A DNA stretch of 64,000 bases from Anaspis maculata (lineage: Eukaryota > Arthropoda > Insecta > Coleoptera > Scraptiidae): NCBI GenBank assembly GCA_949128115.1, contig OX421965.1:47173257-47237256 (forward strand), in the 5' to 3' direction. Positions within the stretch are counted from its first letter, which is position 1; every line of letters starts with the position of its first letter. This document shows, piece after piece, positions 13,301 through 24,128 of this stretch. The notes beneath the pieces were generated by a model that saw only the letters and a list, made by a program, of their open reading frames with translations, searched no databases and was not told where the DNA came from. The position numbers were made by a program, and so were the translations under genes.

Positions 13301-13365
13301 AGCTGCAAGAAGGTTTACAAAATCAACAGGTTCATGGTCATGTTGACAGTGACAGTGAAGAATAA
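1320..13365 (+). CDS. ric8a: Ric8 / synembryn, guanine nucleotide exchange factor and chaperone for G-alpha
   Basis: Six coding exons join in frame: 1320-1397, 1456-1595, 1653-2442, 9403-9646, 9722-9945 and 13183-13365, giving 552 aa, the usual Ric8 length. All introns are GT-AG, and junction codons fit family order. The first exon starts MDTSIKAIL. The long third exon carries the helical ARM/HEAT-like body. Exon 5 has the family hallmark IKYTGYGNAAGLFAQRG followed by an acidic stretch (SQDSETEEY), and exon 6 starts KEHEAMKLVELMDSL and ends in an acidic DSDSEE tail. By family knowledge Ric8 binds free G-alpha subunits in the cytosol and at the cortex, helps them fold and promotes GDP release in asymmetric division and signalling. 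Intron 3 (2443-9402) and intron 5 (9946-13182) are swollen by transposons. An AATAAA overlaps the stop codon (13361-13366). Exon calls rest on frame and splice signals. The family assignment is firm, the exact junctions a little less so. Confidence 0.94.
2528..3030. mobile_element. 5S rRNA-like SINE (SINE3-type) with 13-bp target duplication
   Basis: The 503-bp insert is flanked by AAGTGTCTAAGTA (2515-2527) and AAGTATCTAAGTA (3031-3043), 12 of 13 bases equal. Its first 130 bases resemble 5S rRNA: AGCAAC, then GCGCGG, then TTGGATGGGAGACCGCC at 2606-2622, where 5S genes have TTGGATGGGTGACCGCC (the internal control region). The rest is a unique tail without poly-A. Known SINE3 elements carry 5S-derived promoters; this fits that plan, but the tail's LINE partner is not identified. 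It sits in Ric8 intron 3. Confidence 0.65.
3133..3320 (+). mobile_element. tRNA-derived SINE
   Basis: An RNA polymerase III A box (TAGCCGAGTGG, 3145-3155) and B box (GGTTCGAATCC, 3199-3209) are spaced as in tRNAs, most like a Leu/Ser type. A unique body follows and then an AAATA-repeat tail. Flanking AATCAC at 3127-3132 and 3321-3326 is a possible short target duplication. No acceptor stem closes the tRNA part, so this is a SINE and not a functional tRNA gene. Confidence 0.85.
4536..5811. mobile_element. Insertion in the left arm of the 4.75 kb palindrome
   Basis: The matching arm at the right reads straight through this point near 6880-6890, so these 1.28 kb were gained (or lost from the other arm). 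Parts recur elsewhere: 4600-4760 resembles 34020-34250 inverted (CTTGAAATTTGGTATACAGAC, TTGGCTTGTCATCTGTCA-type blocks), 4860-5110 resembles 29365-29560 inverted, and 5040-5720 resembles 62760-63500. It is thus a dispersed family. The longest open stretches have no recognisable domain. Confidence 0.6.
5863..6430 (+). pseudogene. Fragment of a transposon-associated multicopy insect gene (unknown function)
   Basis: Frames open in pieces: DLAVFLVAKTPADRDILFVK and KVKTNVYSTQEMQQLGL at 5885-6030, then after frame shifts AAFRKTKVGFIKLYQKHPDI near 6070-6130, and finally QHSFRTYHQVQQWLGNELSP and ELWGWERKPGNHLAPV at 6299-6410. This succession is what I remember from a multicopy insect family of uncharacterised proteins often ending in a cysteine-rich domain; that domain is missing here. 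The two or more frameshifts make it a pseudogene. It sits in the loop of the 4.75 kb palindrome and may be the element's former cargo. Confidence 0.5.
6479..6615. mobile_element. 137-bp MITE ending ATACCGGGTGTTTATAAACG
   Basis: ATACCGGGTGTTTATAAACG at 6479 is mirrored by CGTTTTTAAACACCCGGTAT at 6596-6615. A second member of the family is at 53916-54052, sharing TGCGATCACAGACG or its near equivalent close to one end. Confidence 0.8.
7164..8031. mobile_element. Nested palindromic element in the right arm of the larger palindrome
   Basis: CCCTGTTTTTTATTTGTTAT at 7166 is mirrored by ATAACAAATAAAAAACAGGG ending at 8029, and the arms run for about 250 bases each (AATCAACTAATTCTGACAAC near 7317, mirrored near 7870). 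The unoccupied arm of the host palindrome at 4265-4290 shows the site without the element. Confidence 0.8.
8531..9159. mobile_element. 629-bp foldback element with an inner TACAGGGTG pair
   Basis: ACAGGGTGATTCAAAAGTGT at 8531 is mirrored by ACACTTTTGAATCATCCTGT ending at 9159. A second pair, TACAGGGTGAGTCAT at 8762 and ATGACTCACCCTGTA ending at 8929, delimits an inner MITE. It ends about 240 bp before Ric8 exon 4. Confidence 0.8.
10932..11583. mobile_element. TIR element with nested 155-bp MITE (11174-11328)
   Basis: CTCAAAAGTATCGCATCCCG near 10945 is mirrored by CGGAATGCGATACTTTCGAA near 11552-11571, and the right end reads CACCCTGT. Inside, TACAGGGTGATTCAT (11174) and the TGACTCACCCTGTA end (11328) mark a separate insertion. 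It is in Ric8 intron 5. Confidence 0.75.
11845..12048. mobile_element. 204-bp MITE
   Basis: TACAGGGTGGCCCAACGAAA at 11845 is mirrored by TTTCGCCACACTGTA ending at 12048, and the inner GAAACGGACAGATT by AATCTGTCTGTTTC. Arms are about 35 bp with a few mismatches. Confidence 0.75.
12251..13097. mobile_element. 847-bp TIR element with two nested hairpins in Ric8 intron 5
   Basis: GGGCCGTATTCATACCTCGC at 12251 is mirrored exactly by GCGAGGTATGAATACGGCCC ending at 13097, with about 40 bp of near-perfect arm. Inside are a 183-bp hairpin element (12595-12777) and a second hairpin (12890-13062) whose arms share ATGCGCATTTAGGGGCATTT. No coding potential is seen. Confidence 0.85.
12595..12777. mobile_element. 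183-bp hairpin MITE ending GGGCCGCTATTCTTGAATCG
   Basis: The two arms pair for most of their length (GTGAGAAAAGTCCCTGGGAG with its complement), and a central AAAACCACGATTTTAGGCAAC stretch pairs with itself. A truncated relative lies at 36201-36338. Confidence 0.85.
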
Positions 13366-13581
13366 ACAAATATTTATTTTTATTTATGTCTATAATCAAC
13401 TTATCTGACGGGTATTCAAAATATAATATTGTATCATCAAGTAATATAATTATAATAATGATCAGCCAAATTTATAGTAGAGGTTACTAGTGCTTGAGTG
13501 TTCTTAGATTTCATCTTTTTTTTATTGTATTGTAGGCAAGACTGATTTTATTTATTGAAAGAGGACTCAACATAATCGAAC

Positions 13582-14710
13582 TATTATGCATTCAGCTTTT
13601 ATTTGCAACAAAGCAGGCCTTGGAATTTTGTTTTTACGTTTTTTAAAATTAAAAATACCCAGACACTTCAGCTATTACAGCTGCCAGTCAGTGTCAGTGT
13701 TAATACTCTGTCAGCTATACCAGCTGATATGAAGCAATGTTGTCTTTCCCCTTGCCGCTTAATTTTTGTGCTCACATCAGGGTAGGTGCTCACTGTGTTT
13801 GATTAAAAAAAAGCCTGATGTTTCTGACAGTTTCTGATGTCAAAGCAGTTACAGAGTTGGTGTAAGATGGATTTTGATCTTTGGGTGTGGTTGAAGGAAG
13901 ATTGGAATAATGTGAGAAAATCTTTTTGAAGATCAACCAGATGTGAAAGCTGTTATTCTGCCTACACACATTTTGTGAAACTCCTTTCTTCAGTACTTTT
14001 TGGCCAGCTACCTACAGTGCTCAGTAAAGCTAGTAGTGAAATGAAAAAATCAATGAAGATGAAAACGGAGCGAGGACCTAGCTGATGAAAGTCCGTTTCA
14101 GACAGGATGGCTGAAAAGAAACTAAGAAGCTTATTGCTTGATCATGTTGCGTGCTCAAGTGATGGAAAGTCCCTACCTATCTCCACAAATTTCCGGAGTC
14201 CGAAATGTTCAGAGTTCAAGTACCTTGTTTCTAAACGTACTTACCCTAATAAAAATTAATAGGCCAGAGCCATCATTCGTTTCAATTCAAAGGTCTTCAC
14301 TTTTGTTGTTATTGGTAGATGCCAGTACCAGATCGATCTCTATCGACTGAAAGAAACACGGCTTTCATGACACAGCTTCCTCCTTGTTAAATACAGCCAA
14401 ATTTTAGATTTCTCTTCTCACTTTGTATAGCACCGCCTGTACAACTTCGTTTGTTCCATTATGTAGAATGAGGAAGAACTTCTCCACTACGCTTGAAGAA
14501 TGACAAGCGGTTGATAGTTTATGTCATTCGGACATTCAATCAATCAGAAATGAACTTGCAACACTGTTCTGGATTTTGAAGTAAAGCGATAACCCCAAAA
14601 AATAATGCATAACCTAAACTGTGGCATTCCACTGACAGCGCTTTTACAGAGTGGATTCTGTCAAACTAGGCTCGCCTGCTTTGTTGCAAATAAAAGCTGA
14701 ATGCATAATA
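13582..14710. mobile_element. 1.13 kb TIR element downstream of Ric8
   Basis: TATTATGCATTCAGCTTTTA at 13582 is mirrored by TAAAAGCTGAATGCATAATA ending at 14710, and the arms continue through TTTGCAACAAAGCAGGC, about 38 bp. The interior has only short open frames without a domain. Confidence 0.8.
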
Positions 14711-16193
14711 TGCTTTATTCACCGAACAGAAATAGGTCAAAACGAAATACTCCTTACATGCAAATATTCTAATGCAGTTATGGTTCATTCGTTCATGAGA
14801 TACATGAGTAATGAAAACAGCCGTCACTGAATTGTCTCCCTGCAAAATTACTTAATCTGGTTAGATCCAGTAGAGTATTTTTGAGAAGTATTATCATCCA
14901 ATAATTTCTGTTCATTGAATGAAGGATAGTTCGATCGCCTCATTATTTTATGGATTTTACATTTTGTGTTGAACACAAACCTCAACTAGCATTTATAAGA
15001 TAATACCGGTAATCCAACAAAAACCCTGTATAGTTCATTTCCAAACCCAGTGTATCAACCCTCATAAAATTTTGAATGGCATTATTCATCAGGTGACATT
15101 ATTACAGGATTTTTCTTATTATGTTGCCTTCACAAGGTAATATTTATCTTCTATTGAAATTGTTACCTCTCATCGAATTATTCAAATTAATGAATTGGAT
15201 ATTTTTATTTGTGATTCGGCGAGATTTGTCGTAATTTTTTTGCTGTGTTGGTCGGTCTGTGTTTGTCAGGTTTTTTGTTCTTCCATTTAATAAACAGCTC
15301 TGATCAAAATCAGGCATCTGAAAAAAGTCAATAAGTTTTCTGCGAAAAACAGGTAAAAATGGGCTTGTCTCTCGTTTTATTCCGTGTTTTTGGATCCATT
15401 GTTATGTCACTATACATTGTGAACATGCATCCAACAGTAGCCAGACGTGAAAATAAGCTTTTGGCTCCGAAAGGTCAGGCCAGGTCCCGTTTTTTCACAT
15501 CCGTGAGAAACTTTCACAGATTTTGCTGAAACTTGATACATAAGTAAAGTCTGAGGAGTGAAACGTTTGGTTAAAATATTGTTGACGTTAGGCAATCACA
15601 GCCTCCACAACTGGAAAAATAATTGTGGAAAATAATAACATTTCTATGAAATGACATGACATCAATTTCAGACCGCGGCGAGGTACCAGAAATAACGAAA
15701 ATTTTACACAGGTACACATCTGGGAGATCATAATTAAGGGAAAATCAACCCCAAATCGACGTTTCGTTCTTCACATATGATTTTTTGAAAATAAACGGGC
15801 GAATCTTGTAAATTTCTCGGCAAATTCGTATTTTATTTCACATCTTTGGGAAAATTTTGACAAATTTGATGTAATCTGATATACAGGTTGGATCTTTGGA
15901 AGAAATGTCCAATTCAAAAATATTTGATGTGACTTGATTACAGCCGCCGCAATTGGAAAAATTAATCTCGAAGATAATTAATTTGTTTTAATAATTTGAT
16001 AGAATTGAAATGATTATTTCAAGGATGCTACGTTGAGAGGTCTCGCGATCTAAGGTCTCGCGTAGACATGACGACAAATTTTTTTCAATATGAACATACC
16101 ATTTTGGAATTTTAGAGAGTTGACATGCTGTCAAGGAACTGACCTATATTTCGCAGCCCATGACAAAGACTCTTTCACAAAGATATTGAGTGG
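14711..16193. other. Spacer with no recognisable gene
   Basis: AT-rich sequence. Two stretches, around 15590-15660 and 15940-16020, share CAGCC-CC-CAA-TGGAAAAAT and AATTGTGGAAAATAAT-like words and may be an old tandem duplication. Open frames are short and show no family resemblance. Confidence 0.4.
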
Positions 16194-16390
16194 GCACCGT
16201 AACGGCCAAAAGTTTGAAAACATCTGTCAAAACTTGCAATTTACGACTGTACCATCAATTTGAGAAGATAATTTGTTCTCAAAAATTGAAGGACACATCC
16301 TCGGAACTGTAAAAGCAAGTAGTTTCCCCAGATCAGCATTTGATTTGACGAGTTTTGACAGATGTTCCCAAGCTTTTGTCCGCCAGTGTA
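16194..16390. mobile_element. Short MITE with diverged arms
   Basis: ACGGCCAAAAGTTTGAAAAC with ATCTGTCAAAACT at 16201-16233 is mirrored imperfectly by AGTTTTGACAGATGTTCCCA and GCTTTTGTCCGCCAGTGTA at 16352-16390. A related single end (GTGGCGGCCAAAAGTTTGAA) occurs at 51600. Confidence 0.55.
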
Positions 16391-16403
16391 CCTACTATAG
16401 ATA

Positions 16404-17279
16404 TACAGGTGTCTGTTTTTTGAGACTAAGCATAGGTATCTCGCTTATCTTGAGAGATGCAAGTCGGTTGAATTAGAAAAAAAGCTACGCATTTTTATGA
16501 AGATCAGTGATCCAATAATAAATTTGACGTATGATTTTAGTTTTTGAGTTTTATTCAAAAAACGGTTGAAGGTGGCCTTTTCTAATCTAGACATTGTCAG
16601 GGCACTTTTTCAAGGGGAATTCAAAGCTGCCAAAATCTTTATTCTAGCTTTTAAAGCAACCGAAATACGGCATTGAACTTTTTTCTCTAATATTTTTGAA
16701 TACGGTATTATTTTCTGGTTACAACGATGTGCCACATGTCACTGTTGAATAAATGTTCAACATTTACGTTTTTAGCGCTTTTTTTTAATTGTTGGTGCTG
16801 ATTTTCTTTTCGAAGCACTCTTTGAAAAATAGAAATAAAATTTTTGTTCAAAAGCATGAATTAAACACTGGTATGTGACACATCGTTGTAACCAGAAAAA
16901 AATATTGTATTTAAAAATGTCAAAATCCAATATGGCGCCCAAAAGAGAAAAAAAAAAAGTTGAATGTCATATCTCGGTTGTTTTGAAAGCTAGAATGAAG
17001 ATTTTGGCAACATTGAATTCCCCTTATTGGAAAAGTGCCTTCACAATATCTTAATTAGAAAGGCTACCTTCAACCGTTTTTCAAATAAAAAATAAAAACA
17101 AACATTACAAATTTCAGTTTTTTTCTCAATATCTCGAAAACTAAAACTGACAAGTCAAATATCTTTTTGGATCATTGATCGCCATGAAAATTCGCAACTT
17201 TTTTCTAATTTAACCGACTCTGTATCTCTAAAGATAAGCGAGATACCCATGCTTAGCCTCGAAAAACGGATAGCCTGTA
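16404..17279. mobile_element. Foldback element family F, copy A
   Basis: Ends match TACAGGNTGTCYGTTTTT and inner arms share GAGAGATGCAAGTCGGTTGA, AAGGTGGCCTTTTCTAATCT and AAAATCCAATATGGCGCCC with copies at 19953-21023 and 21149-23859. The two arms fold back on each other around a loop near 16740-16900. Copy A lacks the sentence of sequence GAGATATCGTGAAAAAACAG found in B and C, so it is internally trimmed. Confidence 0.8.
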
Positions 17280-18005
17280 TTGGGTAGGTAGGTTAATAAA
17301 ATCCACGCAATCTCTTATCCAGATGATAATTTTTGTTGGAATGCCATGTAATAATACCGTGCGATCGATGAACAAAATTTTCATTCATAGTTGGCATTGG
17401 AAACAAAATTGGAGAATCGAACACAAAATAGGATTGCTTGGATACCTGAATATTTTGACAGCGATGTCAATTTCAAATGAAAACGAAAATTTTATTGATC
17501 GCATGATATTCGCGAGTTGTTTGCTACCTGAGGCGCGGCGTGTAAACAGCAAGCCTCAAGCGCGAATTATTTGTAAAAATTTGTACTTTCTAACCTTTAC
17601 ATCATCATCAACATCATCAACATCATCAAATCTTTGAACCTAATTGAACAATAATTGTTTTTTTTATCGGAATACACATAAAAATCTTTCCAATGATGCC
17701 ATAAAAGATTCAATAGAATTGTTCATCCGTTTTTTTCTTTGTAGAGGCTGAAAACATTTTGGTCAACTTTGAATGTAAATAGGTACTTGTCATAGTGCAG
17801 AACCTATTCATCAACTTTCAAGACAAAGCGGCAAACTTTCTTATTTCTTTGCATTTCTACATACAACCTGTGAAGCAATTGAAGCAAATAGCATGGAGTA
17901 GAAGGTTTTAATGGAAAAGTTATTGACCTGTGACTTCAGTTTTATTCACTTTCAATTTTTCTTACCACATCAAGTTTACATAGCATAATGTTTATGTTGG
18001 CTTAA
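17280..18005. other. Spacer between repeats, no gene seen
   Basis: It contains a CATCATCAACATCATCAACA-type microsatellite near 17600-17630 and a 105-codon open frame at 17323 with no resemblance to a known family and no coding-like codon bias. I treat the frame as chance. Confidence 0.4.
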
Positions 18006-18482
18006 AGGAGACCACAATACAAAAATCGAGTCTATATTTTATTTGACTAACTTATGGGGAAGGTAGTTCAAGAGTATACGGAACAAATCTAAGTTTTCTA
18101 TACGAGTCCGATCAGCCGATAAAACGTCTTGAAAATATTATCGTGACGTCACTTGGGAAGATGTTTTCATCTAGATTTTCACCTATCACGTTCCCATGGT
18201 CTTGTTATTGCTGTTATTGTCGTTCTGACAAACGTTCAAACAATCAGTAATAATTATGGCAGGCTTGAAACCGTCGTCATCTCATCGGAATCAGGTGCAG
18301 GTACGCCCGTGAGTAGCGACAGGTAGCCCGTGAAAATTTGCCCCTATGACGTCATAGTCGTTCTTGATTATAGCCTCAGCGCCCGCCACGAGATAAGTAA
18401 ATTTACAAGACCCTATGCAATCGTTCTAGTTTTTTCAACTCTTTCATCTGAGACCGACTTGTATTTTGTATTGTGGTCTCCT
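18006..18482. mobile_element. 477-bp MITE flanked by TTAA
   Basis: AGGAGACCACAATACAAAA at 18006 is mirrored by TTTTGTATTGTGGTCTCCT ending at 18482, and both ends abut TTAA (18002-18005, 18483-18486). TTAA duplication is the piggyBac signature, although the AGG terminus is not the usual CCY, so the superfamily is tentative. Confidence 0.65.
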
Positions 18483-18506
18483 TTAAGTTGCATTGCAGGT
18501 GTTGTA

Positions 18507-18896
18507 TACAGGTGTCCCAGAAATGATATCAGAAGAAGAAACCAAAGACTCTGTATCTGATGACCAAGATTTCCTGCGCAGTTTGTTTTTCGAAATTCTG
18601 CTCTCTAACGAGATACAACATCTGAAACTTGAACTTTCTTCTTGTTTTTTGCAAATGATTCACTAACGGCTTGACACACTATGTTCTAAGTTGACAGAGC
18701 AATGGTTTGTCTCACTGTCTACCTTGAAATCAAATTTCGAAAAAGAAAATCATCAGCGGTTCCCAAATTGAGTTACATAACTGACAGAAGTGACCGGGAG
18801 AAGTCGAATTTGAAAAAAAACTCACAGCCGATCTCAACAACATCTAAGGAATCCATGGTTAGTTATTTTCCACATTTCATTCTGGGACAGCCAGTA
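18507..18896. mobile_element. 390-bp TIR element
   Basis: TACAGGTGTCCCAGAAATGA at 18507 is mirrored by TTTCATTCTGGGACAGCCAGTA ends near 18875-18896. The interior has a short open frame without a domain. Confidence 0.6.
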
Positions 18897-19272
18897 TAGA
18901 AAACTGCATGATGAGGAAAGAAGTTTAGTCTAAAAGTTGATTAATTCATACTCGATCTAGATGTTCCCTGGGTCTATGGACAAACGGATAAATAATAACA
19001 TAAAACCGCTATTTTTATCAATAGAAATGTGTGTATTTCAACTAAAAAAGTCCGTATATCTTAATTATTAGGTCCAAAGATATGACACATCTTACGTCTT
19101 CAGCACTGATGCTGTTTTCTGGCAAACTGATTCTCTAGTATGTGGACACGAGTGGTGCACTATCCGCCATGTCTGTTTACGTTTCATAACTCCCCCATCG
19201 GTTACTACTCGCCAATTACCCATACTTTATTTTATATTAAAAATTAAATAGATCATTTTTTTAGCATATTAG

Positions 19273-19573
19273 CGTTGAGTGAACAGTACAAATAGGCATT
19301 ATGTTGACCTTTTGTTATTGGCCAACCAGATAACGCCAAAACACAAGCAGCTTGATTTCATTTTTGCAGCCCAACTTTTTTTTCCTATTATAAATGGTGG
19401 AGCTTTGAGCTTTTCTCTCGTCTCAGTTTGCTTCTTGTGAAAAATTTTTCAGGAAAAAGAATGATTTCTTCAACTCATTCACTCGATAGTTACAAGTTGC
19501 GAATACCATGCCAAAACCAATAACAGTTTCAAAAATGTCACCAGTCGCGCCTCTTTCTATTGTTCACTCAACG
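19273..19573. mobile_element. 301-bp MITE ending CGTTGAGTGAACA
   Basis: CGTTGAGTGAACAGTACAAA at 19273 is mirrored by TCTATTGTTCACTCAACG ending at 19573. No target duplication is convincing. Confidence 0.6.
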
Positions 19574-19952
19574 ATGATAGATACTTATAAATAGTATTCG
19601 TTATTTTACTTCATAGAATTCAAAAATTGTTTATTCTTTGAGTGTTATTGTGATGTGTGTGTATGAAAATAAAGGAATATTTAAATTAAATTTCATTATC
19701 ATTTATTATCAAATTACATATTATGAAGGGTGTTTCAAATTCACCGTAAAAAGTCTAGGATAGTTTGGGGAAATGCTTCAAGAATGCCAGAAAAATACCG
19801 AAAAAAATAAGTCTTCATATTTTCGGAAATATGAAGGTCGAAGAGTGGTCGCCTTTATTTTCGTTAACTTCAACGATTTTTGTAATTCTTTGAAACAAAC
19901 TAAAAGGCATTCTTTTTGAACCGTTGAATTTGATTTGAAATTTCATTTGCTA

Positions 19953-21023
19953 TACAGGGTGTCCGTTTTTGAGGCTAAGCATGGGTATCTCGCTTATCTT
20001 GAGAGATACAAAGTCGGTTGAATTGGGAAAAAGTTGCGCATTTTCATGACGATCAATGATCCAAAAAGAAATTTGACGTATCGATTTTATTTTTTGAGAT
20101 ATCGTGAAAAAACAGGAATTTGAATTTTTGTTTTTATTTTTTATTCAAAAAACCGTTGAAGGTGGCCTTTTCTAATCTAGACATTGTCAGGGCACTCTCT
20201 AAGGGGAATTCAAAGCTGCCAAAATCTTTATTCTAGCTTTTAAAGCAACCGAGATACGACATTCAACTTTTTTCTCTAATGAGCGCCAGATTGGATTTTG
20301 ATATTTTTGAATACGGTATTCTTTTCTGGTTACAACGATGTGCCACATGTCACTGTTGAATAAATGTTCAACATTTACGGGGTTTTTTTATGGTTGGTGC
20401 TGATTTTGTTTCCAAAGCACTCTCTGAAAAATAATAAAAAAATAATTTTTGCTTAAAAGCATGAATTCAACAGTGGCATGTGACACATCGTTGTAACCAG
20501 AAAAAAAAATTGTATTTAAAAATGTCAAAATCCAATATGGCGCCCATATAAGAGAAAAAAAAGTTGAATGCCATATATCTCGGTTGTTTTGAAAACTAGA
20601 ATGAAGATTTTGGCAACATTGAATTCCCTTTGGAAAAGTGCCTCCACAATGTCTTAACTAGAAAAGGCTACCTTCAACCGTTTTTCAAATAAAAAATTAA
20701 AGCAAAAATTACAAATTTCTGTTTTTTCTCAATATCTCGAAAACTAAAGCTGACAAAGCTGACTAAAGACCCTTGAAAAAGTGCCCTGACAATGTCTAGA
20801 TTAGAAGAGGCCACCTTCAACCGTTTTTTTAATAAAAAATTGAAACAAAAATTCAAATTCTTGTTTTTTCACGATATCTTAAAAACTAAAATCATACGTC
20901 AAATTTCTTTTTGGATCATTGATCGTCATGAAAATTCGCAACTTTTTTCTAATTTATTCGACTCTGTATCTCTAAAGATAAGCGAGATACCCATGCTTAG
21001 CCTCGAAAAACGGACACCCTGTA
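19953..21023. mobile_element. Foldback element family F, copy B
   Basis: TACAGGGTGTCCGTTTTTGA at 19953 is mirrored by CGAAAAACGGACACCCTGTA ending at 21023. Arms share the same blocks as copies A and C. The right side carries a partly duplicated arm (20770-20900 repeats the outer-arm sequence of 20100-20210 in inverse), so the copy has been rearranged. Confidence 0.85.
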
Positions 21024-21148
21024 CAGGGTGTTTCAAATTCTGAAAATCCGCATTCAAAAATGCCTGCAATATAAATCCAGATGTTCTTGAACCGATGTAG
21101 CCCAACAAATAACTAAACACCATTCGTTCCCATGTAAAACTTCCTACA

Positions 21149-23859
21149 TACAGGGTGTCCGTTTTTCGAGGCTAAGCATGGGTATCTCGCTTATCTTGAG
21201 AGATACAAAGTCGGTTAAATTAGGAAAAAGTTGCGCATTTTTATGACGATCAATGATCCAAAAAGAAATTTGACGTATCGATTTTTGTTTTTAAGATATC
21301 GTGAAAAAACAGGATTTTGATTTTTGTTTTTATTTTTTATTCAAAAAACGCTTGAAGGTGGCCTTTTCTAATCTAGACATTGTCAGGGCACTTTTTCAAG
21401 GAGAATCCAAATCTGCCAAAATCTTTATTTTAGCTTTCAAAACAACCGAGATACGACATTCAACTTTTTTCTCTAATGGGCGCCATATTGGATTTTGATA
21501 TTTTTGAATAAGGTATTCTTATCTGGTTAGAACGATGTGCCAAATGTCATCGTTGAATAAATGTTTGACATTTACGTTTTTTTTTTTTATTGTCGATGCT
21601 GATTTTGTTTCCAAAGCACTTTTTGAAAAATTCAAATTTTTTTTTGCTCCAAAGCATGAATTCAACATTGGCATGTGATACATCGTTGTAACCAGAAAAT
21701 AAAATTGTCTTCAAAAATGTCAAAATCCAATATGGCGCCCATAAGAGAAAAAAAAGTTGAATGTCATATCTCGGTTGTTTTGGAAGCTAGAATGAAGATT
21801 TTAGCAACATTGAATTCCCCTTGGAAAAGTGCCTCCACAATGTCTTAATTAGAAAAGGCTACCTTCAACCGTTTTTCAAATAAAAAATAAAAACAAAAAT
21901 TACAAAGGACCCCGCACGATTCTTATGGGAAATGGGTCTCGGTCAAATTCCCTAATTTTTTTATATGTTGTAGCCCAATTTGACACGAGCCAAAAACCAT
22001 CGTCTGTTACCCAAAAAAATGGACAGTTTTTTTTCTATAAGGGGTTGAAAATGGGTTATTTCAAGGTGAAAAAATATGTTCCAACGTAAGTGAGAACATT
22101 TCAACGTCCTTTTTAACACATATGGCTCGTGACAATTCCTTTTTTCTTTTGTGAAAAAATCAACCCCCTCCCTCACCCCCAACCCCTACTTGTGAGTATC
22201 AAATTCGAAATTACGTTTGAAAGTCATGCAGATGGTTCTATTTTGTCGAATTACTAATTTTGGCACAATTTTTTTTTCCAACCCCCAAATAGGGGGTGGG
22301 GTTGAAAAAAAAAACCATCGGTTAATTCGGCTGAATTTCTGATATTGTGCTTTACCAGTTACGCTAAACAAGATTACCAAGGGAAAATTCATTCGTATGA
22401 CCAGTTTCCACCCCACAGAGGGTTGAAGTTGACTATAATGACTCATAAAACATTCTTCCATGTCATAAACAAAATGAATGAAAATAGTGGACTTTCATAA
22501 TCATCTTGTTTTTAAAAATGCCTATCCTTCAAAAATAATTTCAACCCCGTCTCTCATCCCCTATCCTTGTTTCTGAACATTATATTCGAAATAAATTTTG
22601 AAAATTAAGGAGAAGGTCTACGGTCGGATTCTCTGCATCTGATTGTGAATCCCCTCTCAAAATTCACTTTCACTATTATGCTTATGTTAGCACCCTTACA
22701 GCAGGGAGGGACATACATTTGATTGAATTTGGATTGAATGATTTTTTGCCTGGATTATTATTAGAAATATTGGTGCTCCTATCAAGTCTCAACTTTACAG
22801 CAGGTTAATTATGTTTACCTGTACCTGCATAGTTCCTAACTTTTTTCTTTTTCTACGGATACACCTCTACTTATAGTTTAGATTGAAGAATTTTATGTCA
22901 TTTGGAGCGAAAGCTGCTCAATCAAAGCAAAATAATGTCACGCTCTTATTCTAGCTACTGTGACTATTTGAAGGATGAAATAAAAATTGATATAATTTCC
23001 AAGATTTGTTTCGAATATGATGTTCAGAAACAGGGATAGGATATGAAGGACGGGATTGGGAGTATTTTTGGAGAATAGACATTTTTACGAAACAAGATGA
23101 TATGAAAGGCCACTATTTCCATTCATTTGGTTTATGACATGGAAGAATGTTTTATGCGTCATTATAGTCAACTTCAACCCTCTGTGGGGTGGAAACTGGT
23201 CATACGAATGAGTTTTCCCTTGGTAATCTTGTTTAGCGTAACTGGTAAAGCACAATATCAGAAATTCAGTCGAATTGACCGATGGTTTTTTTTTCAACCC
23301 CACCCCCTATTTGGGGGTTGGAAAAAAAAATTGTGCCAAAATTGATAATTCGACAAAATAGAACCATCTGCATGACTTTCAAACGTAATTTCGAATTTGA
23401 TACTCACAAGTAGGGGTTGGGGGTGAGGAAGGGGGTTGATTTTCTCACAAAAGAAAAAGGGAATTGTCACGAGTTATATGTGTCAAAAAGGACGTTGAAA
23501 TGTTTTCACTTACGTTGGAACATATTTTTTTACCTTGAAATAACCCATCTTCAACCCCTTATAGAAAAAAAACTGTCCATTTTTTTGGGTAACGGACGAT
23601 GGTTTTTGGCTCGTGTCAAATTGGGCTACAACATATAAGAAAATCAGGGAATTTGACCGAGACCCATTTTCCATAAGAATCGTGCGGGGTCCTTTCTGCT
23701 TTTTCTCGATATCTCGGAAACTAAAACTGACAAGTCAAATATCTTCTTGGATCATTAATCGTCATAAAAATTCGCAACTTTTTTCTAATTTAACCGACTC
23801 TGTATCTCTGAAGATAAGCGAGATACCCATGCTTAGCCTCGAAAAACGGACACCCTGTA
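21149..23859. mobile_element. Foldback element family F, copy C, split by a second palindrome
   Basis: TACAGGGTGTCCGTTTTTCG at 21149 is mirrored by CGAAAAACGGACACCCTGTA ending at 23859. Arms match copies A and B. A 1786-bp palindrome of another family is inserted at 21907-23692. Removing it gives an F element of about 925 bp, similar to copies A and B. Confidence 0.87.
21907..23692. mobile_element. 1786-bp palindromic element inserted in foldback copy C
   Basis: GGACCCCGCACGATTCTTAT at 21907 is mirrored by ATAAGAATCGTGCGGGGTCC ending at 23692. Arms are about 700 bp (to about 22610 and from about 22990) with scattered mismatches, leaving a loop of about 380 bp. Both arms hold short frames that are mirror images and not genes. 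The junctions are acaaa|GGACC and GGTCC|tttct, where copies A and B read acaaatttct. Confidence 0.87.
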
Positions 23860-24128
23860 TTATATATTTTCAGAAAACTGGATTGTGGAAAGTGTCATGC
23901 ACCAGTGGCGTACCAGACGGCTGCGAAGGAGCCGATGTGCGATTTTCCACAATGTCTTGTAGTAAACCGTAACTAACACTTTTCTTGACATGTTTGGTAT
24001 CATTTCTGACCAAATCGCACATCCTGATTGCAAAAATAAGTATGAAATTTTGATAGAAACGCGTTTAAACTGGTTTTATCAGGCAAAACGTGATCTTTTT
24101 TCCCTCAAAATTGATGTTTTGTAATTCT

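Noticed and set aside
21901..23700. Gene in the mirrored frames of the 1.8 kb palindrome
   Set aside because: The same frames appear on both arms in opposite orientation, which is a consequence of the palindrome; no domain or conserved start.
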